The translations under genes were made by a program, and so were the position numbers. From the NCBI RefSeq assembly GCF_032854445.1, contig NC_088303.1, positions 5,775,501 to 5,835,500 on the forward strand: 60,000 nt of DNA. Reading direction: 5' to 3'. Origin of the DNA: Liolophura sinensis. Lineage: Eukaryota > Mollusca > Polyplacophora > Chitonida > Chitonidae. Of the stretch, positions 39,101-51,100 are shown piece after piece; the stretch's first letter is position 1, and every line of letters begins with the position of its first letter. The notes beneath the pieces were generated by a model. That model worked only from the letters and a program-made list of their open reading frames with translations, was not told the DNA's origin and did no database searches.

Positions 39101-42100
39101 AGTTCTCCCTCAAAAAACCTTGTGTAAGTGAAAAATTATAAAATAAAGAAGCAAATTCTTGTACATACTGTATTTCACCTAAGTTTGTCTTTTTTGAAGT
39201 GGCACATTTTGCTTGATTCTGAATAGATTCTTCCCTTTGTGTAGGGCTGCTATGTGTTTTTTTGTGTAGTTTGATTTTTTGCTTATCAGAAATACTTAGG
39301 TGTTGCCATAAACAATATTACTGTATGTCCTTTATGTGCTTCTGAAAGAACATTTTTGCATACCACACACTATGGGAAACACTGTAACAAAAAACAAAAC
39401 AAAAACAACAAAACATTTCCTTTATTCCACCTAAAGTTTGTGAAACTGTGAAAAAAAGAAACCTTATATAATCAAACTGCCCAAAAACTATTAAGTGACC
39501 CTATAAGGTGGATCGATCATTCAGAATCGAGAAAAATATATCACTTCAGAAAAAAAATATGAAACTTTAGGTGAAAGAACAGCATTACTGTATTCATCAA
39601 GTTTGTCCATGGGACTCAGGAATTAAATTGTTTGCAGCAGGTGCTTTAATTAGTTGGGTGGAGACATTCAGTCATTTTCTAAAATCTGTGTTAAAGAAAA
39701 AAAAATGATGTAAGGCTCATCACATGAACAGCTGAAAGGTATGTGCAAAAATATGTTCATGTATTTTGTTAAATTTTGTAAACTGCATTCAGATGTTTAA
39801 ATTTTATGGTGGGCTTTTTGAACATAAATATGTAGATGTTGTTTTGTTACTCAGAGTTTTCAACTTTTATGGCCTTTCTGTTGGTGCTAATATTCATTTT
39901 TATGCAGTCATTTCCTTGAAATTGTCTGATTGCTTCAACCTTGCACCTTGCAAATCCCTTGCATACCCATGGATCACACTTTGCAGTGTTTTAAGTAAAT
40001 GTATCATTTGTTCATCAGGTATTTTTGCATTTGTTACATTTCATGAACTGTAACTACAAGCTGTTGCGGGGCAAGAAAGCACACAAACAGTTGTTATGAC
40101 AAGGTCTTTGTACATGGAAATTTGGTTTTGCTGATCTTCTGATTTTATAGCGGCCTCTATCGATTTTGTCATTTCATCTGTCATTGTCTTGGAAAAAATA
40201 ATTTAATTATCCTGTGTGTAATCAAACCTCTCTAACCTGTAATTTGGTGCGTGTAATGCTGTGTGTGGGCCATATTATGTTCCAAGGATGCAATTATGTA
40301 GAATGAAGCAAATGTCAAATTTTAAATGGATGGACAGGTAAAAAAACTGCCCTAGTTCTGGCATACATTCCACCTGATTCTAGACATTCATGTTTTTATT
40401 TGTTGCAAGGAATTATTGCTGTGCTTTGGATTTGAGATGTGACTCAAAAAAGTTGGGTCAGTCTGATGTTTAATGCATTGCAAAGTTGTTTGCATCTGAG
40501 AGTTTTGTCCCTTAGTTGTTTAAATATTGCATAGGTTTCTTGGTATCTGGGTCACTAAAATTTGCCTTACTGTTTATGTAGTAATTTCACTCAGGACACT
40601 CTCCAAAAAGCTTAAAATTATACTGTCTAATAATTGTTGACCAAAATGACACATTCATTAATGTTTTTCAGTGCAATATATCCAAAAATAATTGTATCAC
40701 GCTAATCATTGTCTCAAGGTAAATGAGCCAGGATCAAGATACTATCATTCTGTCACTGTTACAACTTGATTAGATAATAATACCTCACAGATTTAAAAAA
40801 TAAAAACAGTATTCTGTAATGAGCTTTTATATGCCCCCGCCAGTAGACGACTTGTTTTATGTTGTAGTGAGTTTGTTAGTCTGTCCGTATTAGTGCTGTA
40901 ACTCCAACAGTTTTCAACATAGAGTTTTAAATTTTGGTGTTTACATAGATACACAGAAGATGATGTGTCACAGCTTACATTTGTTCGTTTTCACAGTTGT
41001 CATGGTAACCGGGTAGCTGTTTTCCTTATATATACTATATAAATAGAAATGATTTCATGTCCAGGCTACAACTTCAACTGTGTTCCGCATAAAGTTTTCA
41101 GTTGTGGTGGACAGATTTGTCCACTTGTGCAGTTGCCATGGTAACCACATACCTATCATCAACACCCATGAAGATTCACACTTCACGGTTAGACTCACCA
41201 CAATGCTGCTGGTATTATTTTATACATTTTAAGCAGATGCATGTGTTGGGGAGTATGTTGTGTTCACCTGAACTCTTGTTGTCATGTTAGTGATAGGGAA
41301 TACAATCAAACACCCAATGACATGAATGAATGCTCTCTTCTCATTTGAAAATAATGTCTCTTTGCTGTTTACCTTTAGTTAAATGTAGTGGTACATCTTT
41401 TTGTTAATTCTGATTTAATTGCTACATTGATACCTATTTTTTATTATTGATTGGTTGACATTTATTCACGGTACTCATGAATTATTCACTCATATGCAGA
41501 TATGCGAAGTCAAGTTCATCAGTGGAGGAAACCTTAAATTAGTCACTCACCCTCACCCCGAGAAAATGAACCACCTTTGCCAGGTTCATGAAAAACCTCA
41601 TGTCAAAGCTTGAGCTACAAACAACATTTGGCTGCATGTGCCAGTGAAGACTTTTTTTCTTATTTGATCAGTATTTTATGTCGTACTCAAGAGACAGACA
41701 GAGACCCCCATTGGTTAGAGGCTTCTGGATCAATGCGCTCAGCTAGCGCGCTAACCGAGCCACAGAGGCCCCAGATTTTTTCTGTCACAAATTGTAAACA
41801 ATTGATTGGAAATGCATCTTACATCCTATAAGAATACTTCTCTCAGAATACTTGTATATTTTCAAAACTCTCAGAGAACATTTCATAGAAAGTGAAAAGT
41901 AGAACTCAGCATGAGACAAATGCCAAAACATTTTAGAACAGGTATTCTGTAGACCAATTAAACCATTTGAAATTTTGTTTGTTCAACAGAGCACTTAACA
42001 TACAGCACTTTTTGAGGTGATAGTTAGGTGTACATGTAGTAGACACAATTGTAAAACAATTGGAGAAATTTTTTGTTGAAAAAAAATTTTTAGATGACAT

Positions 42101-45100
42101 GACAAAATGTTCCATAACTGGGCCCCACATATACACATGTTCGAAAAATTAAATAAATTTGAAAATATTGCCCAAATACATGTGTAACAGATGTGCAGCA
42201 TGGTAATGCATCAATTGTCTTTCTGATTGCTTTGGACATTAGGCTTTATGTTCTTTTGTTTCCAGATGAGAAATCCCTTCTGGAATCTTTACCATTAAAG
42301 CTACAGACGGATCTGGCCATCAACGTTCATTATGCAACTTTGAGCAAAGTCCAGCTTTTTCAGGTAAATTTCAAGTGTAAAGCAAAAAAGAGTTGAAAGT
42401 TTGCTGTAATGTGACAGTTGGAGTGACCATAGTAGTGTTGTAAAGAATACCTAATAATATGTCTTGTGATCATCGTATTTTTTTCTGGACTGCATGCATC
42501 CCCTAGATCTCAGCCAAGCTAAAGTTTGGCCTTTTATATTTTTTATGCCCCTGTTGGTCCATCAGAAATTTGGCGCAAACTTTTTGGATCAGTGAGAAGC
42601 CCTAAACTTTGGCAAGAAAACTGGCTTCGAATTGTTGTTTTTAACTTACCAGCATCTGGCCATTTGTCAGTTTGTCCATCCAGTGTTTAGTTTGTACGTG
42701 ATATCTTGGCTCACATGTTTTGGATGGGTGAAAATTTGGTCTGTAAACACCTTGGCATAAAACTTTGTTTGGAATTGATTTTTGCTGGCCTGTCCATGCC
42801 CAACAATTAATCCATTCAAGCCTCGGTTGGTATAACTTCCTCTTGTAATATCTTCCACCCAAAAAACCAACATCTGCCCCACTGCATTTTCTTCTCACCA
42901 TAATTCTGACTGCCGTTGTATAAGTGAAATGATTGTGTACGGCGTAAAACACCAATCAAATAAATTAAATCAAAAACCAACAACTGTATAAAACTAAAAG
43001 TGTTAAGGACATAAGCACACTTTAGAAAGCTGGATTGTTATTCAACCCTTATCTTGTTTGTTATTTAGCCTACATGTATATGTTATGTCCTTGTCTTTAT
43101 TGTTATTTAACCCATATCTTGATTGTTTATTTACCTTATACCTTGATATGTTACTTAAGCCATGTCTTGATTGTCAATTAACCCATATCTTGATTGTTTA
43201 TTTAACTTATACCTTGATATGTTACTTAAGCCATGTCTTGATTGTTTATTTAACTCATACCTTGATCTGTTATTTAAGCCATGTCTTAATATTTAGGCTG
43301 TATCTTGATTGTTTATTTAACTTATACTTTGATCATTATTTAAGCCATGCCTTGATTGTTATTTAAGCAATATCTCAATTGTTTACATTTAACCTCCTCT
43401 GTTTTGGACAGGACTGTGACAAGAATCTGCTCTATGATCTTGTACTGAAGCTAAAACCAGTCTTGTGTTTACCTGGAGATTACATCTGTAAAAAGGTATG
43501 TTAATCTACATGTAAAATATATGGTGATTAAACAGTAATCGTAGAATGCTGAGATGCCCTCACTGACTCATTCAGTTGCTTAAAATCTTGTTCTTGATGA
43601 AGCGGATTGGAAGACCCATAATCAGTGAAGTTTCTGGCTCAAATCCAACTCTCGCCCCAGATTCAAGTCCGGAGGTTTGCCAAGCAGAGGGTTAACCATT
43701 GTGGTTTTACCCCGATTTCCTCCAGCAATAAATCTGAGAGCTTTTGTAAGAGTGAAAAATTCTTTATTATGACATTAACCACCAATCAGATAAATACATA
43801 AATCAGTCACAGACCTAGAGTCTTTATACTGATCATCAGAAGACTTTATAATGCCTTTTTATATTTTGTTATGTATTATGTTGTGTTCGGACGGCCTATA
43901 ATGTTCATGTCAGCACATGTTTGTAGACATCATGTACTGTCAAAATGCACTTTCAAAGGTAAGCACATAAAGGCCTTTAACTGAATAAACTGATACTTTT
44001 AATATCAACACTTAAGTTTTGCTGATAAGATAAGAAACTCTTCAGTGGCCATATAAGGTGCAAGAATCAATCAGAATCAAGTAAAACGTGTCGTATGAAC
44101 AATGCTTTTTGACAGGAGTTTAATTGCGTGGGGTAATGTAGTGTTTGTTTCATTTTTCTGCAGGGGGAGGTTGGAAAGGAAATGTACATTGTAAGTAAAG
44201 GTCAAGTTGAAGTGGTTGCTGGCAAGTATGGGGAAATTGTCCTGGCCACACTGTATGAGGGTTCAGTGTTTGGGGAAATAAGGTGAGTTGTGGGTGTCAC
44301 ATACCAGGTCATTGGTGTGTACAATGTTCTGTGTAAAAAGTATGGGGAAATTGTCCTGGCCACACTGTATGAGGGTTCAGGGTTTGGGGAAATAAGGTGA
44401 GTTGTGGATGTCACATACCAGGTCATTGGTGTGTACAATGTTCTGTGTAAAAAGTATGGTGAAATTGTCCTGGCCACACTGTATGAGGGTTTGGTGTTTG
44501 GGGAAATAAGGTGAGTTGTGGATGTCACATACCAGGCCATTGGTGTGTACAATGTTCTGTGTAAAAGTATGGGGAAATTGTCCGGGCCACACTGTATGAG
44601 GGTTCTGTGTTTGGGGAAATAAGGTGAGTTGTGGATGTCACATACCAGGTCATTGGTGTGTACAATGTTCTGTGTAAAAAGTATGGGGAAATTGTCCTGG
44701 CCACACTGTATGAGGGTTCAGCGTTTGGGGAAATAAGGTGAGTTGTGGATGTCACATACCAGGTCTTTGGTGTGTACAATATTTTGTCCTGGCCACACTG
44801 TATGAGGGTTCAGTGATTGTTGGAAATAAGGTGAGTTGTGGATGTCACATACCAGGTCTTTGGTGTGTACAATATTCTGTCCTGGCCACACTGTATGAGG
44901 GTTCAGTGATAGTTTTTAAATAAAGTGAGTTGTGGATGTGATAAACCAGATTATGAACATACTGTATAAAGAAAAGTATGGGGAATAAAATTCTTTAGTG
45001 TGCACTCAAGCTTGATAAAGGGTAAATACCTATATTTACCTATATTTATGCCTACTTGTGTAGGCATATCTTACCATTTGGACACACATCCACATAAACT

Positions 45101-48100
45101 TCTCTGTTTTCACCTTTGACTTTTCAGCTTACTGGCGTTGTCAGGAGGGAACCGGCGAACAGCGGACGTGCGGTGTAAAGGCTTCACCAACCTGTTCATC
45201 CTGAACAAGGTGGACTTTGAGGGTGCCATGAGGGACTACCCTGATGCCCAGAAGCTGCTCAAGAAAAGAGCCAAGTAAGTGAGGTGGAAAGGGGGAGGGA
45301 CAAGCTTATCTAGGTTTCATAAATTCATATTTTGAGCTGAAAAACACTGGGATATTCTGGGTTACAAAAAGGAATTAGCCAGGCATAGAATTTGTCACAT
45401 TTCCAGCTGCAATGGGAAAGGAAAAGTATAATTGGGTTTGTTCCCAGTTTGTATCAAAAGGAAAGCAGACTGAAGGAAAATCTGGCACATCCACAATGTA
45501 CATGCATAGAGAAGAAAAACAGGAGTAGAATGTCGCACTGTGCCAGTTACAGAAGGAATGCAGAAGCAGAATTTGGCATATTCCCACTGACAAATAATAA
45601 ACAACAAAAGTGGAAAATAGTACATTCCATTTTATGAACAAGTAAACAAGTACCATTTCACACATTCCTAATTAACAAGGAATGCAAATATAAAAAAAAA
45701 AATTACATCCCCAAAAGTACCAACATGAAATGTGAAGAATAATGTACAAATTTACATTTTGCTTATTAAAATCATGACATTTTTGTGCAAATGAATACTT
45801 TGACTGGTCAGAAAACTCCATTGTGAACCTAATGTTCATTTTTTATGTCGTGAGATTGTAAAAGATAGTCAGGTAATATTTAAAATTAGACCTGCACGAT
45901 TGTCCACAATGTATATTACAATTTCATAATCTGTATGGCCAAGCTTTATTGCAGTTACTAAAGACAGTCTAAAACCTAGTTTCATTTTTAAATCAAAGAT
46001 AAATTCCTCCAGAAACAAGCTTAGGCCATCCTTAAAAAATGCTTTGTAGGTGGAGGGTCGGTTTTGTTTTTTCATTCTGTGTGACTATTAAGAAAGATAC
46101 AGATTTTACTCGTGTAAATTCCAGATTCCATCAATAGTTCAATATAAACATTATTAGTAGGGTAATTGTATTGCAGGGTCAGGTAGTAATCCCCAACAAA
46201 CCTATTTTTAATGAGTGAGCAGTGCTTTCATTAAATCCATACAAATGTAAGTGTCGTTTTTAACTCGTTTTGTTTCTTGTGCGGACAGAAAACTTCTCAG
46301 TGAAAATGCAGCCAAAATGGAGCAGAAGGACACGAAAATGGAGGCAGAGGAGATTATCCATAGTCCTAAGGGAACCCCCAAGATGGTGAAGACTGTGATA
46401 CAGGTAAATCTACACGGTTCTATACACCTGGTTCTATACACCTGGTTCTATACACCTGGTTCTATACACCTGGTTCTATACACCTGGTTCTATACACAAG
46501 GTATTGTGTTCTGTATTCTGAGTTTTCTGTATTTTGTGTTATTCAGTGTAAATGTACTGTATTGTGAACAGACTGGTTCTGTGTATCATTTCCTTGTTAC
46601 ACATCCTGTGTATTGTGAATGTGCCAAATGCTTATGTTATGTTAAACATCCTGAGTGTATTGTGGATGTGCCATATGCTTATGTTATGTTAAACATCCTG
46701 AGTGTATTGTGGATGTGCCATATGCTTATGTTATGTTAAACATCCTGAGTGTATTGTGGATGTGCCATATGCTTATGTTAAGTTAAACAGCCTGAGTGTA
46801 TTGTGGATGTGCCATATGCTTATGTTATGTTAAACATCCTGAGTGTATTGTGGATGTGCCATATGCTTATGTTATGTTAAACATCCTGAGTGTATTGTGA
46901 ATGTGCCATATGCTTGTGTTATGTTAAACATCCTGAGTGTATTGTGAATGTGCTATATGCTTGTGTTATGTTTAACATCCTGAGTGTATTGTGAATGTGC
47001 CATATGCTTGTGTTATGTTTAACATCCTGAGTGTATTGTGAATGTGCCATATGCTTGTGTTATGTTAAACAGCCTGAGTGTATTGTGAATGTGTCATATG
47101 CTTGTGTTATGTTAAACAGCCTGAGTGTATTGTGGATGTGCCATATGCATGTGTAATGTTAAACATCCTGAGTGTATTGTGAATGTGCCATATGCTTGTG
47201 TTATGTTAAACAGCCTGAGTGTATTGTGAATGTGCCATATGCTTTTGTTATGTTAAACGTCCTGAGTGTATTGTGAATGTGCCATATGCTTGTGTTATGT
47301 TAAACAGCCTGAGTGTATTGTGAATGTGCCCTATGCTTGTGTTATGTTAAACACCCTGAGTGTATTGTGAATGTGCCATATGCTTGTGTTATGTTAAACA
47401 GCCTGAGTGTATTGTGAATGTGCCATATGCTTGTGTTAAGTTAAACATCCTGAGCGTATTGTGAATGTGCCATATGCCTATGTTAAGTTAAACAGCCTGA
47501 GTGTATTGTGGATGTGCCATATGCTTGTGTTATGTTAAACAGCCTGAGTGTATGTGCCATATGCTTGTGCTATGTTAAACATCCTGAGTGTATTGTGGAT
47601 GTGCCAAATGCTTGTGTTAGTTTAAACAGCCAGAGTGTATTGTGAATGTGCCATATACTTGTGTTATGCAGTGTAGAAAGTTTTGTGTTGTGAATATCCG
47701 AGACTTTTACGTGAACAAGTGATGATGTGAAATCTTCTCTTTCCTGAATGATCCAGTCTCATTGTGTTATTACATTCATCTTTAATGTTCTGCGCTGTCA
47801 AAAATCTGTTTCTTTTTTGTGAGCTGTTTAATTTTCTGCATTTTGAACAATTTTAATCTTAAATGCTCTGTGTGGTGAATAGACTGCCGTTTTGTGCTAT
47901 TTAGTTTTCAGTATATAGAATAATCCAGTGTTCTATCTTCTTTACATTTACACGTAGGTTATGAATCCTGAATCCAGTGTAATCCAGCAGATTGGCTCAT
48001 ACAAGTCAGTGTCTTCCAACATGGATACAGTGGTGGATGACAAGGGGGAGAAAGAGAGAGAGAATAGACGACGTAGGGAGAGGAGGAGTGCTTCTGAGGA

Positions 48101-51100
48101 TATGGGATCACAGGTGAGCTTGGGGTAGGGAGAGGAGGAGAACCACTGAGGATATGGGGTCACAGGTGAGCTTGGGGCAGGGAGAGGAGGAGAACCACTG
48201 AGGATATGGGATCACAGGTGAGCTTGGGGGAGGGAGAGGAGGAGAACCACTGAGGATATGGGGTCACAGGTGAGCTTGGGGTAGGCAGAGGAGGAGAACC
48301 ACTGAGGATATGGGGTCACAGGTGAAGGTGGGGCAGAGGAGAGGGGGAGAGCCTCTGAGGATATGGGGTCACAGGTGAGCTTGGGGTAGGGAGAGGAGGA
48401 GTGCTTCTGAAGATATGGGGTCACAGGTGAACTTGGGGTAGGGAGAGGAGGAGTGCTTCTGAGGATATGGGGTCACAGGTGAGCTTGGGGTAGGGAGAGG
48501 AGGAGAACCACTGAGAATATGAGGTCACAGGTGAGCTTGGGGTAGGGAGAGGAGGAGAACCACTGAGGATATGGGATCACAGGTGAGCTTGGGGTAGGGA
48601 GAGGAGGAGAACTACTGAGGATATGGGGTCACAGGTGAACTTGGGGTAGGGAGAGGAGGAGTGCTTCTGAAGATATGGGGTCACAGGTGAGCTTGGGGTA
48701 GGGAGAGGAGGAGAACCACTGAGGATATGGGATCACAGGTGAGCTTGGGGGAGGGAGAGGAGGAGAACCACTGAGGATATGGGGTCACAGATGAGCTTGG
48801 GGTAGTCAGAGGAGGAGAACCACTGAGGATATGGGGTCACAGGTGAAGGTGGGGCAGAGTAGAGGGGGAGAGCCTCTGAGGATATGGGATCACAGGTGAA
48901 GGTGGGGGAGGGGAGAGGGGGAGAGCCTCTGAGGATATGGGATCACAGGTGAGCTTGTGGTAGGGAGAGGAGGAGAACCACTGAGGATATGGGGTCACAG
49001 GTGAAGGTGGGGCAAAGGAGAGGAGGAGAGCCTCTGAGGATATGGGATCACAGGTGAAGGTGGGGGAGGGGAGAGGGGGAGAGCCTCTGAGGATATGGGA
49101 TCACAGGTGAGCTTGGGGTAGGGAGAGGAGGAGAACCACTGAGGATATGGGGTCACAGGTGAAGGTGGGGCAGAGGAGAGGAGGAGAGCCTCTGAGGATA
49201 TGGGATCACAGGTGAAGGTGGGGGAGGGGAGAGGGGGAGAGCCTCTGAGGATATGGGATCACAGGTGAGCTTGGGGTAGGGAGAGGAGGAGAACCACTGA
49301 GGATATGGGGTCACAGGTGAAGGTGGGGCAGAGGACAGGGGGAGAGCCTCTGAGGATATGGGATCACAGGTGAAGGTGGGGGAGGGGAGAGGAAGAGAGC
49401 TTCTGATGATATGGGGTCACAGGTAGGGAGAGGGGAGGAGGAGAGCCTCTGAGGATATGGGATCATGGGTGGGGCAGAGGAGAGGCGGAGAGCTAAAGGA
49501 TATGGAGTCACAGGTGAAGGTTGGGGAGGGGAGAGGAGAGCCTGTGGGGATATGGGATCATGGGTGGGGCAGAGGAGAAGAGGAGATCCTCTGAGGATAT
49601 GGGATCATGGGTGGGGCAGAGGAGAGGAGAGCCTCTGAGGATATGGGGTCACAGGTGAAGGTTGGGGAGGGTATCTCAACTGACAACTCAAAGTGAACTC
49701 AGAGCACCTTTCTGAGATTTTAGGTCAGTGATACAGTGCATATTTTTCCACATTGATATATGTATTAATAAAATGCAATTTTTGTCGTTTACCCTAAGCC
49801 AGTTTTGGCCAAGGATGTTGTAGGGGCACTGCCCATCCGTCTCTCAGTCTGTCTGTCCATATCCTTGTGAATGCTTTATCTCTAGAAAGGTTTAGCCCAG
49901 GTTCACCAAACTTACACCTTGGCTTGAGGAGGAACCCTGTTGATTTTCAGCGATAACCTTTTTCTTCAAGGTCATAGGGGTCGTTTAACTTAAAAGGCTT
50001 GTAAACGCCCGATCTCAAGATCAGTTTAGCCCAAGTTCACCAAACTTACACCACACATACAGTTTGCCCTATTGATTTTCAGCAACCTTGACCATTTTCT
50101 TCAAGGTCATAAGGTTCATTTAGGTTAAATTTTATGGAAGAGGCTGCTATGATGGTCTGAAAAAATTAAAATAGTTGTTTTCCCAAAAAGGTATTCTCTT
50201 GTTTCCTGGTTCACAATTTTCTAAATGCCACTCAGAGAAGATCTACACAATATTGCAAACCACCTTTAAGCTCGATCTGTTCATTACATTGTACATGCGC
50301 TCAACGCTAAAGGCTTTTAAGTGCATTGCACAGGAATTTTTGCTGGGGTAGGGGATGAAAGTACGTGTACTGCTATGGCTCAAATCAAAAATGAAAGCTC
50401 TTGTTACATTCAGAACAGTCAACTAATATACAAATAACTGTTTACCTCCCTTAGTTCTCCCTGTCCGATATTCCCGATGACAATGGTGGTGATAGTCTGG
50501 ATGAAGAAGAGGACGAAATTCTTGTCGTGGAGAAATATGAAAGGGAGCTTAAGGAGAGCGAGGTCGTTGATAGCGGCAACCAAGGCTCTGTGGCAACAGG
50601 AAGGAACTCAGCAGTGGATGATCCAATTGTTCGCAAGAAAGTGAACCTTGAAGACATGTGTGATTCAAAAGGCAGTGTAGATTCAGGTACTGGTACTTTG
50701 TATACAGTGAAGGAAAAAGTGTAGTAAAATTCTCGAACCTGTCGGTGTCGCATAAAATGCATAAGAGATCTGCAGAGTAAAAAGGACGTTCATAATAAGT
50801 CACTTCCGGACCCAAGCCTGACATACAGTATTTTGTAGAAATTAAATCCATATTTACAAACGTTTCATGGCCTCAACAACCTAAAATCATGTAAAAACAT
50901 TTTTGTAATCTAGGACAGGAAATTTTCAAGAGGGTTATTTTAATGGTCCCATAAGTGCTGCACGCAGTATTGTTATAATAATAAAATAATTGGTTGATAT
51001 AAGGGATTATCACAATTTCTTTAGATGTTTGGACACCAGTGTGTAAGTTCTTGGTTCAGCCAAAGCCTCCGATAGGGAATTTTCAACATTCCTGTAAATG

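Larger units (their letters stand above)
38857..42265. other. Intron 10, the second-longest intron of the gene
   Basis: 3.4 kb (only intron 3, 4.0 kb, is longer) with no tandem array. It contains the foldback element at 39165-39592, a dispersed repeat at 40835-41240 and a tRNA-like SINE fragment at 41690-41775. No extra exon was found; ORFs at 39766-40053 and 41610-41831 lack any domain. Confidence 0.55.

Noticed and set aside
41690-41775. tRNA gene on the minus strand
   Set aside because: Only a 5' half with an A box is readable; there is no T-arm consensus and no acceptor pairing.
44338-44930. Extra coding exons (mutually exclusive duplicates of exon 13)
   Set aside because: The copies lack acceptor sites and a 5' half; only the donor side is duplicated, so they cannot be separate cassette exons.
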